Below are positions 35,717 through 44,086 of a stretch of 55,527 bases of DNA, one piece after another. The stretch covers positions 45,314 to 100,840 of the forward strand of contig NZ_QYTV02000012.1 of the NCBI RefSeq assembly GCF_003605385.1, read 5' to 3'. Position 1 is the stretch's first letter, and every line of letters begins with the position of its first letter. The stretch is from Siminovitchia acidinfaciens. Lineage in GTDB: Bacteria; Bacillota; Bacilli; Bacillales; Bacillaceae_C. Both the position numbers and the translations under genes were made by a program. The notes under the pieces were generated by a model that searched no databases, was not told the origin of the DNA, and was given only the letters and a program-made list of their open reading frames with translations.

Positions 35717-36247
35717 TCAATATAAGACAATCCCTAACACGCCGGCAATCAGAATGATTAAGGCCGGGTGCCATTTGAATTTCATTAAGGAAAATAAACA
35801 GAACAAAAACAAAAGTCCTCCAATGAGAGCTTCTTTAGAAAAGGAAAAAAGACCGTTTGAGAGTGCAAATGAATAGGCAGCAAAAATGATCAAGGCGGTA
35901 ACGATGGGGCGAAGCCCGTAAAAGGCCGAGTGGATCGCGGGAACTTCATTCATTTTATAGAAAAAAGCAGCGATGACAAATACGATTAAAACGGACGGTA
36001 AAGTAATTGCCACAGCAGCTATAACGGCACCTGGCAATCCTGCCGTATGGAAGCCTATGAACACGGCCGTATTCGTAGCAATCGGGCCCGGCGACATCCC
36101 GGCCACCGCAATGACATCGATTAACTCCTGCGACGTCATCCATCCATGACGAGTGACCTCCAATTGAATCATAGGGATGATGGCATAGCCCCCACCAAAA
36201 GAAACAAAACCAATCAGCATAAACGTAAGAAATATATCAAGAAGCAT
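35717..36247 (-). CDS. Chromate transporter family protein, half-size (second subunit)
   Basis: A 176-residue CHR-family protein with about five hydrophobic helices. GFVSFGGGYAIIPMIQLEV is the family N-terminal signature and the GMSPGPIATNTAVFIGF motif the conserved loop. Half-size CHR proteins come as adjacent antiparallel pairs; its partner lies four bases upstream. The pair may export chromate or another oxyanion; in Bacillus many such pairs (YwrA/YwrB-like) have no proven role. It starts with ATG after AAGGAAGG. Confidence 0.88.
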   Translation of the reverse strand: MLLDIFLTFMLIGFVSFGGGYAIIPMIQLEVTRHGWMTSQELIDVIAVAGMSPGPIATNTAVFIGFHTAGLPGAVIAAVAITLPSVLIVFVIAAFFYKMNEVPAIHSAFYGLRPIVTALIIFAAYSFALSNGLFSFSKEALIGGLLFLFCLFSLMKFKWHPALIILIAGVLGIVLY

Positions 36248-36251
36248 TGTT

Positions 36252-36848
36252 TTACCTTCCTTCTTCGGCCTGTGTTCTCGCCAATCTTGAATCCGCTTTT
36301 GATGCCTTTATTTTTGTAATAGCGATTCCGCTCAATATCCCTGCAGCAATCAAAAGGATGGGATGCATATGAAAGAAAATCAGCAGTATCACTGCCGATA
36401 TCATTACCGTTAAAGTGGATTTGTCAGTTATGGAGGAACGGACGGTGGTCAATGCAGCATAAACAATGAGAGCGACCACCGCCGGCCTGATCCCTTTAAA
36501 GGCGGCTTCGACAAAGTGATTATTTCTCACAGTAAGAAATAAAAGACTTAAAATGATAACAATAAAAAAAGTAGGAATCATCATGCCGACTGTCGCCGCA
36601 AGCGCACCCTTCACTCCCGCAATCCGGTACCCGACAAAAGCTGCCGAATTGACAGCCACCGAACCAGGAGCCGATTGTGCGAGCGCAAAAGAATCAACGA
36701 TTTCCTCATCTTTGATCCACTTTTTCTTTTCAACTACTTCTTTTTTCATTAATGGCATCATGACAAAACCGCCACCGAACGTGACCGGACTGATTTTCAT
36801 GAAGGTCCAAAAAAGCTGCAGGAGCAGATAAGCATTTTTATCTTTCAT
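36252..36848 (-). CDS. Chromate transporter family protein, half-size (first subunit)
   Basis: A 198-residue CHR-family protein with five to six hydrophobic helices; FMKISPVTFGGGFVMMPLMKKEVV and ALAQSAPGSVAVNSAAFVGYR are the conserved motifs. It starts with ATG behind AAAGGAG and is followed four bases later by its sister subunit. Possible chromate efflux function is by family only. The kinase gene follows downstream on the same strand, but functional connection is doubtful. Confidence 0.88.
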   Translation of the reverse strand: MKDKNAYLLLQLFWTFMKISPVTFGGGFVMMPLMKKEVVEKKKWIKDEEIVDSFALAQSAPGSVAVNSAAFVGYRIAGVKGALAATVGMMIPTFFIVIILSLLFLTVRNNHFVEAAFKGIRPAVVALIVYAALTTVRSSITDKSTLTVMISAVILLIFFHMHPILLIAAGILSGIAITKIKASKADSRLARTQAEEGR

Positions 36849-36954
36849 TTTTTTGGTGCTCCTTTCTGCTTATTGCCTATTACGAGTCGGCTAAATATAT
36901 AGGTTGAATTAATAATTTACATTGACGCAGTCCGGCCAAGATCATGCCCCCTTC
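36849..36954. other. Upstream region of the chromate transporter pair
   Basis: AT-rich spacer; I see no confident promoter, and no gene. Confidence 0.3.
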
Positions 36955-37035
36955 ATGTTACCCGCTTTTGCCGTTTGTCCGCCGACACGGGCATGATGAG
37001 ACCTCGATGTTGCCCGTGTTTGCTGTTTGTCCGCC
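36955..37035. repeat. 52-bp period direct repeat
   Basis: ATGTTACCCGCTTTTGCCGT and following TTGTCCGCC (36955-36983) recur at 37007-37035 with few changes; the period is 52 bp. On the complement, the block GTAACATGAAGGGGGCATG resembles GTCACCATGAAGGAGTCATG in the 52-bp repeat at 16142-16290, so both may belong to one family. Confidence 0.6.
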
Positions 37036-37082
37036 TGGAACGGAAATCAACGGTGCCCTCCCAAGTGTGTATAATATTTAGT

Positions 37083-38261
37083 TCAATTTATAAAGTTTCC
37101 GTTAAAATACGACTGGTATACTTGCATGGCTGCGCCTAGGGCAATCGCTTCTTCTTTTAAAGATCCCATTTTAAATTCAGGGGAATATGCATCCGGCATA
37201 TACATATGCGCTTTAGCGCTGTATACGGCTTTTTCAAAAAAGAATGAGGTTTCATAGACGAGGCTGCCATGAACCACAACGAGCTCCGGACGAAGTGAAT
37301 TGATCATGTTTGCCAATCCTACTCCGAAATAAAAGGCGCCTTTTTCCGCAACTCGGACAGCCTGCGGATCATCCTCTATCAGCAATTGCAAAAAATGCTC
37401 AAATGAGGCGTCTTTTTTCCCGCTAACCCTCTTGTATTCTTCCAACATTGCAGGGAAAGAAGCATAGGCGGTCAAACATCCTTCCCTCCCGCAGATGCAG
37501 ACCTTTCCGTTTGCCTGGACAATGACATGCCCCAATGCACTTGTATCCCCTTGTCCTGAATAAAACACATTTCCACCATTCATGACTCCGCCCCGTATTC
37601 CGTGCCCATGTACGCAATACAGAATATTGCGGTATGCTTCATCATGTTGGACAAACTCCGCTACCGTCGCGCTGTTTGCTCCATTATCGACTAAAATCTG
37701 AACAGGGAATCGGGCAAGCCTTTCCCGGATATTGATATTTTCCCATCCGGGAGAAAGAAATGATTCCGGATTAATCAGTTTTCCTTCTTCCCTTTGGATT
37801 GGCCCAACTGCCCCGACGCCGATGCCGAGCAGACGCTCAAAGGGAATATCATACTTCGAAAGCCAAGCATCAATCACAGCACTGATATCGTTAAAAACAA
37901 CGTCAGGCGTCTGTTTGTCTGTCATCTGAATGAAATAAAGGTCCTGAATGGAAAAGTCTACTGTTGTCAATACTGCTCTAACGGCAGTCCGAGATATATC
38001 AATACCGACGATCCACGCAGACTCTTTGACTGTCTCATATAATATGGGCGGGCGTCCGCCGCTTGAAGGGCCGATTCCTCCTTCTTTTATCCATCCGTTT
38101 TCCAAAAGTTCATCGATCGTCCTCGTCATGGTTGTCGGTTTGGCCTGCAATAGCTCGATCAATTCCGCTTTAGATATGGAACTGCGCTTATGGATCTGTC
38201 TGTATGTCTCTTTTAAAAGTGAATTTTTCCTTGAATCGTCGGTCAGGAATTCTTTTAGCAA
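37083..38261 (-). CDS. ROK-family transcriptional repressor
   Basis: A 392-residue protein: N-terminal winged helix-turn-helix (about 15-65, SISKAELIELLQAKPTTMTRTIDELLENGWI) followed by a ROK sugar-kinase-like domain (GIDISRTAVRAVL, GVGAVGPI, DNGANSATVAEF). The zinc motif CICGREGC is present. Such XylR/NagC-type proteins repress carbohydrate genes and release DNA on sugar binding. It uses TTG start codon after GGAGGAG. No sugar genes are adjacent, so its target is unknown. Kinase activity is doubtful in this subgroup. Confidence 0.86.
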   Translation of the reverse strand: MLKEFLTDDSRKNSLLKETYRQIHKRSSISKAELIELLQAKPTTMTRTIDELLENGWIKEGGIGPSSGGRPPILYETVKESAWIVGIDISRTAVRAVLTTVDFSIQDLYFIQMTDKQTPDVVFNDISAVIDAWLSKYDIPFERLLGIGVGAVGPIQREEGKLINPESFLSPGWENINIRERLARFPVQILVDNGANSATVAEFVQHDEAYRNILYCVHGHGIRGGVMNGGNVFYSGQGDTSALGHVIVQANGKVCICGREGCLTAYASFPAMLEEYKRVSGKKDASFEHFLQLLIEDDPQAVRVAEKGAFYFGVGLANMINSLRPELVVVHGSLVYETSFFFEKAVYSAKAHMYMPDAYSPEFKMGSLKEEAIALGAAMQVYQSYFNGNFIN

Positions 38262-38416
38262 TATGTCTCCTCCTGAATACCTTTATTCCTTTTTGGAATT
38301 AAGTCTTATCTATAATGTATCGGAGTATGGGCGAATCTTCAAGTATTTTTTACTACGGGGACTTGTCTGGTGTTAAGTATGTTATAAGAGGGATTGTAAC
38401 TAGCCGGGTTTTTCCA
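38262..38416. other. Spacer, no gene
   Basis: Upstream region of the ROK gene; no recognised operator and no coding sequence. Confidence 0.3.
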
Positions 38417-38443
38417 GAAAAAAAACTCCTTTTTAAGGAAGGA
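38417..38443 (-). terminator. Terminator of the MerR/methyltransferase-like gene
   Basis: CTCCTT (38425-38430) pairs with AAGGAG (38438-38443), followed on the minus strand by eight U (38424-38417). It lies directly past the stop codon. Confidence 0.88.
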
Positions 38444-38445
38444 GC

Positions 38446-39681
38446 TTATCTGCTTTTCATTTCGGCTGCATAGGCAACACAATGAAGCTTTTCATTTTTT
38501 TCATGATAATCGATATATTCCCCCGGGTTTTCCGTGTATCCTATATCTTCGCTTTCGATTAACGTAAATCCGCCGCTAGAGAGATTGTTTTTAAGAAAAC
38601 AAGATTGCAGGTTTTCCGCATGCCCGTTTGGATATAGCTCGCGGAGCTTTTTATGAGATCGAGAGTTCGCGTCGTAAAATACATTGTAGCCAAAAATTTT
38701 TGTATCCCGCTTAAAGTACGGGGACAATTTTTCAAGTGGATGGCTGTTATTAAACAACGAAAAGTCATTGAAAGATAAAACATCAATCACGACATCGATC
38801 ATTTCATGTTTAAAAGGAAGATCCAATTGGCTGTTTACGATATAAAGAACATTTAATTTTGGATTAAAGTGTTCAATCTTCCTTTTTAACTTCCTCAGCA
38901 TTCCCACGGTATTTCCGCAAAACACATAAAGTGCATTCGGGGACAGGGAATATAAAAGCTTGGGCGGAAAAACATAGGTCTCCACATTCGTTTCCAAAAT
39001 GACTTTATTGGAAAAGTCGTTCTCCAGCATCCGTTTATAGACCCATTGATTCCCTTTTTCCAACAGACTGATGAAACTGGGAGTAATTTCTTCGATCATT
39101 TGCTGATCGTATATATAATGCTCATTTTGTGGGGAAGCACTTACATTCGGGGTGACAATGATGCCATCTTTGATAACGGCTTCGTATCCGCACCTGCAGC
39201 GCAAAGAGCCCTTTAATACGTATTGTCCCTTAATGAAAGCGTCTGTTGTATGAAGTGCTTCCTGGCAATGCGGACAGTGGAACAGCGATAAAAATAGTAA
39301 TGGGACACCGGATTCCGCGGTTGTCACGCTCATCAGATGGATCGACTCAATTTTCTTATCCAGCAAATGAAGGGATTGGTTTATTTTTTCTTTTTCCCTG
39401 AGGAGATCCTGTTTCTTTTCCAGCAATACTTTCAAATAGTAGTCTATTTCTTGAATATCGACAAAATGGGTTATCCGCTTTAAAGATATGACTTTATGAA
39501 TTTCCTGCAAGGTGAATTGCAGCTGCTTTAACTTGACAATCAATCCCATATCATCTGTACAGGTTGAATCGAAGTGATAGTGGGACCTTTCCTTTGTTGG
39601 AATCAATAGGCCCATTTCGATATAATGACGGACTGTATCTATCGTTACATCAAATTTTTTTGCGAATTCCCCAATTTTCAT
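38446..39681 (-). CDS. MerR regulator fused to a zinc ribbon and methyltransferase-like domain
   Basis: A 411-residue regulator. MerR helix-turn-helix at 1-70 (MKIGEFAKKFDVTIDTVRHYIEMGLL), long coiled coil 75-115, a zinc-ribbon-like part with Cys136, Cys139, Cys162 and Cys164 (CPHC, CRC), then a domain of about 200 residues resembling class I methyltransferases (MLRKLKRKIEH, LPFKHEMIDVVIDVLSF). The SAM loop is degenerate: LETNVETYVFPP stands where a Gly-rich ExGxGxG is expected, so it probably senses rather than methylates. Start: ATG at 39681, after AGGGGG. It is divergent from the third amidohydrolase, and its own promoter carries a dyad. Confidence 0.85.
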   Translation of the reverse strand: MKIGEFAKKFDVTIDTVRHYIEMGLLIPTKERSHYHFDSTCTDDMGLIVKLKQLQFTLQEIHKVISLKRITHFVDIQEIDYYLKVLLEKKQDLLREKEKINQSLHLLDKKIESIHLMSVTTAESGVPLLFLSLFHCPHCQEALHTTDAFIKGQYVLKGSLRCRCGYEAVIKDGIIVTPNVSASPQNEHYIYDQQMIEEITPSFISLLEKGNQWVYKRMLENDFSNKVILETNVETYVFPPKLLYSLSPNALYVFCGNTVGMLRKLKRKIEHFNPKLNVLYIVNSQLDLPFKHEMIDVVIDVLSFNDFSLFNNSHPLEKLSPYFKRDTKIFGYNVFYDANSRSHKKLRELYPNGHAENLQSCFLKNNLSSGGFTLIESEDIGYTENPGEYIDYHEKNEKLHCVAYAAEMKSR

Positions 39682-39704
39682 CTCAATAAACCCCCTATAA
39701 TTCA

Positions 39705-39733
39705 TTTATACCCCAAACATGGGGTATGCTCAA
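39705..39733 (-). promoter_or_regulatory. Promoter and operator of the MerR-type regulator
   Basis: Minus strand: -35 TTGAGC (39733-39728), 17-bp spacer, -10 TATAAA (39710-39705). The dyad ATACCCC (39708-39714)/GGGGTAT (39721-39727) fills the spacer, suggesting autoregulation. Confidence 0.7.
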
Positions 39734-39764
39734 CGTTTTAATCAAAATCTATTAAAAGTGCACA

Positions 39765-39795
39765 TTGACGCGGTGTATACCCGATGAATTAATAT
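39765..39795 (+). promoter_or_regulatory. MerR-type promoter of the third amidohydrolase
   Basis: TTGACG (39765-39770), 19-bp spacer containing GGTGTATACCC, TAATAT (39790-39795). The long spacer with a central near-palindrome is what MerR activators need; the divergent MerR-fusion protein is the likely regulator. Confidence 0.7.
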
Positions 39796-39797
39796 CT

Positions 39798-39813
39798 TTG
39801 TAAGCGCTTAAAT
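39798..39813 (+). promoter_or_regulatory. cre site (CcpA) downstream of the promoter
   Basis: TTGTAAGCGCTTAAAT agrees with the cre consensus in all but one position. It lies at the start of transcription, a road-block position for carbon catabolite repression. Confidence 0.65.
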
Positions 39814-39833
39814 ATTGATTTGGAGGGGTTTGG

Positions 39834-41486
39834 ATGGCCGTTTATGCTGATCTGATCTTTTATAATGGCAATATCTATACAGTTGATAAAGATAGGAGCC
39901 AGGCTGAAGCCGTCGCAGTTGCCGCCGGCAAAATACTATTCGTCGGATCGAATAAGGATGCTAAACAATTTGAAAATAACGAAACGGAAATCGTAGACCT
40001 TCAAGGGAAAATGGTGCTCCCCGGATTTTTTGACAGCCATACTCATGCAAGTATGGGCGGTGTGGAAGCACTTTTTACTGTTGATTTGAATAATTGTGAA
40101 AGCCAGCAAGAGGCGGCAGACGCGGTAAAAAAATATATGGATAATAAGCCCGATGCCGAAATCATTATCGGAGTTGGCTGGGGAAATGCCATCGGAACAG
40201 GAATCGGTCCGAGAAAAGAAGTGCTTGATGAGATTGCGCCAAATGTTCCTGTTTGCTTATATTCAGAAGACCACCATTCCGCCTGGGTCAATTCAAAAGC
40301 GTTGGAACTAGCGGAGATTACGGCAGAAACCGTCAACCCGAAAGGCGGAGTGATTGAGCGTGATCCTTCTACGGGAGAACCTTCCGGTACGTTAAGGGAA
40401 AGTGCAATGAACCTCATCGAAATTCCCGATTACACAGTCGAACAATATAAAAAAGGAATTTTAGCCTATCAAAAAATGGCTGCGGCATGCGGAATCACAT
40501 CTGCCCATGAGCCTTTTATGAAAAACGGAAATGTTATTAAGGCTTACAGCGAATTGGAGAAGGAAGGCAAACTGACAATCAGGTATAGAAACTCCCTATA
40601 TGTCGATCCTGAAAAAGGTCTCGAGCAAGTGGAGGAATTAGTGGCAGAAAGAGAGAAACATAGCAGAGGTAGTTATTTTCAAACGAATTCAGCGAAATTT
40701 TTTATAGACGGAGTCGTAGAAGGCGCCACCGCCTATCTCGAAGAACCATATGAACATATAGATTCCCGCGGGGAGCTGGTCTGGGATCCGGAGATTTACA
40801 AGGAAGCTGCAGCTAGATTGCATAAAGAAAGATTTACGATCCATATCCATTCCATCGGGGATGCATCCACAAGGATTTCATTGGATGGACTCGAATATGC
40901 GGAATCGCAGGATGAGCCGTTTGATTCCCGCCATGCGATTACCCATCTCCAACTGGTCAATCCGGAAGACATTGACAGAATGAAGAAGTTGAACGTGGTT
41001 TCGGTCCCTAATCCATACTGGTTCATGAAGGAGCCAAGCTATTATTTCGACATCGAAGAGCCTTATCTTGGCAAAGAAAGAGCAGCAAGGCAATATCCGA
41101 TGCAAAGCCTGATTGATGCAGGAATTATTGCTGCCTCCGCGAGCGACTATCCAGTCACAATGAACTTTCATCCATTAAACGGCATTCAGTTGGGTGTAAC
41201 TCGAACTGAAATTGGGAAATCCGACGAGCATTTGATCAATAACCCGGCGGAAAGAACCACGCTCGCCAACATGATTGAAAGTTTTACAATAAACGGCGCT
41301 TATTCATTAAAACTTGAGCAGCTGACAGGTTCCATTGAACAAGGAAAAAAGGCGGATCTAATCGTTTTGGACCGAAATTTATTTGAAATACCTGAAGGAG
41401 AAATTAGTCAGACCAAGGTCCAGCTGACTTTATTTGAAGGAAAAGAAACTTATCGTGATAAAGATTTTATTGCCGTTACTTCATGA
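39834..41486 (+). CDS. YtcJ-like metal-dependent amidohydrolase (copy 3)
   Basis: A 550-residue amidohydrolase of family 3, starting with ATG after GGAGGGG. The metal motif is SHTHAS near residue 67; NSAKFFIDGVVEGATAYLEEP, TIHIHSIGDASTR, HAITHLQLV and SASDYPVTMNFHPLNG follow, and GKKADLIVLDRNLFEIP closes the protein, much like copy 2 at 9085. A PotD-like lipoprotein gene follows 25 bases later and is probably in the same transcript. Control appears to be by a MerR-family protein and CcpA rather than sigma-54, unlike copies 1 and 2. Substrate unknown. Confidence 0.87.
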   Translation: MAVYADLIFYNGNIYTVDKDRSQAEAVAVAAGKILFVGSNKDAKQFENNETEIVDLQGKMVLPGFFDSHTHASMGGVEALFTVDLNNCESQQEAADAVKKYMDNKPDAEIIIGVGWGNAIGTGIGPRKEVLDEIAPNVPVCLYSEDHHSAWVNSKALELAEITAETVNPKGGVIERDPSTGEPSGTLRESAMNLIEIPDYTVEQYKKGILAYQKMAAACGITSAHEPFMKNGNVIKAYSELEKEGKLTIRYRNSLYVDPEKGLEQVEELVAEREKHSRGSYFQTNSAKFFIDGVVEGATAYLEEPYEHIDSRGELVWDPEIYKEAAARLHKERFTIHIHSIGDASTRISLDGLEYAESQDEPFDSRHAITHLQLVNPEDIDRMKKLNVVSVPNPYWFMKEPSYYFDIEEPYLGKERAARQYPMQSLIDAGIIAASASDYPVTMNFHPLNGIQLGVTRTEIGKSDEHLINNPAERTTLANMIESFTINGAYSLKLEQLTGSIEQGKKADLIVLDRNLFEIPEGEISQTKVQLTLFEGKETYRDKDFIAVTS

Positions 41487-41511
41487 TGCAACGAAAGGAG
41501 ATACTTTTAAA

Positions 41512-42570
41512 ATGCGCAAACCAATGATCTTTCTTTTATCAATAATAATGATTGCTTCATTATTATTATCAGCGTGCGGATCCAGCGGCTCTTCCGGCTC
41601 GGGAGGAAAATCGGATGAGAAAGTACTGAATGTTTTTAACTGGTCTGAGTACCTGCCAGAGTCGGTAATACAAAAATTTGAAGAGGAAACAGGAATCAAA
41701 GTGAATTACACCACCTTTTCCTCCAACGAAGAGATGTATGCTAAGCTAAGTGGCGGAAATCTTGGATATGACATTGCTGTTCCGACACTGTTTTTTATCG
41801 AAATGTTAGTAAAAGAGGATATGCTTGAAAAAATCAATAAAGAAAATATCCCAAACTTGAAAAATTTGAACCCTGATTTTACAGGAACATTTGCAGATCC
41901 GGAGGATGAGTATACCGTTCCTTATTTATGGGGTTCGGTTGTGATTGCAGTGAATAAGGAGCACGTCAAAAAAGACGTCAAAGGCTATGAGGACTTGTTC
42001 GATCCCGAGTTTAAAAACAGCCTCGTCATGCCGGAAGATAACCGTGCCTCGGTCGGCGCAATGCTGGCTATTAAAGGTTATCCGATTAATAGTACCGACG
42101 AGAAAGAAATAGAAGAAGCCGGAGATTTATTGAAAGAGTTAAAGCCTAACATTAAAGCTTTTGACGGCGACAATCCGAAAGGCCTGCTGATCACTGGTGA
42201 AGCAAAAGCAGGCATTATGTACAGCGCGGAAGCAGCATTGGCAAAACGCGAAAACCCGAACATCGAGATTATTTTCCCTGAGGAAGCATCCTTTTTATGG
42301 CAAGATAATTTTGTGATTCCTAAAGGGGCACCGCATAAAGAAAACGCGGAAAAATTCATCGACTTTGTTTTGAGGCCTGAAATAAGCAAGGAAATTTCTG
42401 AAGCATATCCGTACGGCAATCCAAATCAAGAGGCCGTCAAGCTTCTTTCCGAAGAGATTCAAGAGGAGATGAGCATCCCTAAGGACTTCTTCGAGCGCTC
42501 CGAATATGCAAGAGATGTTGGCGAGGCGACTGTCTTGTATGACCGGATTTGGACAGAAGTGAAACAGTGA
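41512..42570 (+). CDS. PotD-like polyamine-binding lipoprotein
   Basis: A 352-residue extracellular binding protein: signal peptide and lipobox LLLSAC (Cys at about 22), then NVFNWSEYLPESVIQKFEEETGI, which is the spermidine/putrescine-binding protein opening, and VPYLWGSVVIAVNKE. It starts with ATG at 41512, after AAAGGAG; the longer frame overlaps the amidohydrolase. No potABC genes are in the window, so it either works with a transporter encoded elsewhere or presents a substrate related to the amidohydrolase upstream, perhaps an acylated polyamine (inference). Confidence 0.88.
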   Translation: MRKPMIFLLSIIMIASLLLSACGSSGSSGSGGKSDEKVLNVFNWSEYLPESVIQKFEEETGIKVNYTTFSSNEEMYAKLSGGNLGYDIAVPTLFFIEMLVKEDMLEKINKENIPNLKNLNPDFTGTFADPEDEYTVPYLWGSVVIAVNKEHVKKDVKGYEDLFDPEFKNSLVMPEDNRASVGAMLAIKGYPINSTDEKEIEEAGDLLKELKPNIKAFDGDNPKGLLITGEAKAGIMYSAEAALAKRENPNIEIIFPEEASFLWQDNFVIPKGAPHKENAEKFIDFVLRPEISKEISEAYPYGNPNQEAVKLLSEEIQEEMSIPKDFFERSEYARDVGEATVLYDRIWTEVKQ

Positions 42571-42593
42571 TATTGACAATATCCCTCTATAAA

Positions 42594-42630
42594 TAAGGCG
42601 GGGCATATCAATGTGATATGCCCCGCCTTA
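42594..42630 (+). terminator. Strong hairpin after the PotD-like gene
   Basis: A perfect 17-bp stem (42594-42610 with 42614-42630) with an ATG loop; the T tract beyond it is short. A related hairpin with the same GCATATCA/TGATAT core is at 44087-44115. Confidence 0.8.
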
Positions 42631-42845
42631 CTTTGCATTTGTGGGCCTCAAATCAAAGTAATTAGCTAATGCCCGCTACTTTGAAGAGGTTATGGGCAAT
42701 TCCGTCGTCCCGAATATGAACAGAACTTCGTGCTCTATGTATGTCCAATGGTCTTCCTTTATTCGCTGTAGGGTAATAGCTGCCTGCACTGAAACCTACT
42801 TATAAAACTTTTTATATTTGTCAATAAGTTAAATAACTAATAACC
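42631..42845. other. Spacer, no gene
   Basis: No recognised feature; the last 60 bases are AT-rich and may hold the promoter of the next gene. Confidence 0.3.
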
Positions 42846-42859
42846 AAAGGAGTTTTATT

Positions 42860-43300
42860 ATGCGTTCAACATTTGTAGGGGCTTTCTTGTTTGGTATCGG
42901 ACTAATTTGAATGGTTGATGGTATTTTTTTTCATCAAATATTACAATGGCACAGTGTTTATATGCAAACGAACCGTTTCAATCAAATAGTGAGTGATGGA
43001 TTGTTTCATTTGTTTGTTACAATCGTTATTTTTATAGGTGCAATAATATTATGGAAAAGCGATCCATCAGATTCAAAAAATAATAAGTTTACCTTTTTCA
43101 GTGGTATATTTCTTGGTGCTGGATTATTTAATTTTATTGAAGGCATTTTAAATCACCATATATTACAAATTCACCATGTAAAACCAGGTCCGAATCAGTT
43201 ATTATTTGATATCCTCTTCGATATCTCAGGTGTTATATTAATTATCATTGGGTTACTTTTCAAAAAACTTAGAAACAAAGAGTTAAAATTTGGTATATAA
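42860..43300 (+). pseudogene. DUF2243 membrane protein gene interrupted by an in-frame TGA
   Basis: Reading from the ATG at 42860, which has a good AAAGGAG site eight bases upstream, gives MRSTFVGAFLFGIGLI, then TGA at 42908-42910, then in the same frame MVDGIFFHQILQWHSVY and about 125 further residues with three more hydrophobic helices. Family members have a Gly at the stop position in a GxGxxGxVDG context, so a GGA-to-TGA change is likely. The downstream part alone lacks its first helix and a binding site. It may be an inactive gene, a stop that is read through, or a sequencing error. Confidence 0.78.
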
Positions 43301-43535
43301 AATTCATCACTCCATTGAGACTCCTTGGTATATCTGTTATCAACTATTCTAAATTAATCTCATGCAGCTATAAGAATCGCATACCACATGAGAGAAGGAT
43401 CCTAGTTTTTTACTTTTCACACACTTAAGAAGCCTCGCTTTTAAATAATAAAAATTTCATTTGTATATTTCGAGTAAATATTCGCACCTTAATCTTTAGT
43501 AACATCTTCTGCTCAAGGAAGAAATAATGATTATG
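43301..43535. other. Spacer, no gene
   Basis: AT-rich with no clear terminator after the DUF2243 frame and no recognised operator. Confidence 0.3.
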
Positions 43536-43550
43536 ATAAGGGGTGCGATT

Positions 43551-44063
43551 ATGGGAATTTTAAGTGGAAACCCAAAAGATGAACCTATGCATTATGGAGA
43601 AGTATTTGGAACCTGGACTTACCTTACTGCTAACTATGGATGCTTGGTAGCATATCAAACCTTCATCAATCATGCAGGTGACGATGATTTGAAGAGGTTA
43701 TTGCAAGAAAGTATTCAAGCTATAAAATCTGAAAATCAGCAAATCGAAGATTTATTAAAGGCCAATGGTGTAGCCCTTCCGCCATCCTCGCCAGAAAAAC
43801 CTGTAGCTAATTTAGAAGATATTCCTGTAGGAGCACGTTTTAACGATCCAGAAATTAGTGCAGCTCTAGCTATGAATGTTGCAAAAGGTCTAGTGGCTTG
43901 TAGCACGATTATGGGAGAATCTATACGTGAAGATATAGGTGCAATGTTTGGCCAATTCCATATCAGCAAGGCTGCGCTTGGTGTTAAGGTACTGGAACTA
44001 AACAAAGAAAAAGGCTGGTTAGTTCCCCCACCATTACATTTAAATACAACAAACCAAGAATAA
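43551..44063 (+). CDS. DUF3231 family protein
   Basis: A 170-residue protein of a Bacillaceae family of unknown function with a ferritin-like or coat-protein-like helical fold. Features: MHYGEVFGTWTYLTANYGCLVAYQTFINHAGDDDLKRLL, and a second helical half with GLVACSTIMGESIREDIGAMFGQFH. The full-length relatives are often double-domain (about 330 residues), so this is a single-domain member. I choose the ATG at 43551, after AAGGGG. It stands alone and is followed by its own terminator. Function unknown. Confidence 0.82.
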   Translation: MGILSGNPKDEPMHYGEVFGTWTYLTANYGCLVAYQTFINHAGDDDLKRLLQESIQAIKSENQQIEDLLKANGVALPPSSPEKPVANLEDIPVGARFNDPEISAALAMNVAKGLVACSTIMGESIREDIGAMFGQFHISKAALGVKVLELNKEKGWLVPPPLHLNTTNQE

Positions 44064-44086
44064 GGTCTGACGGAGCTGTCTAAAAA

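Noticed and set aside
42860-43300. TGA read as tryptophan (alternative genetic code)
   Set aside because: TGA ends several other normal genes in the window (for example the activator at 2690 and the ehu genes), so the code is standard.
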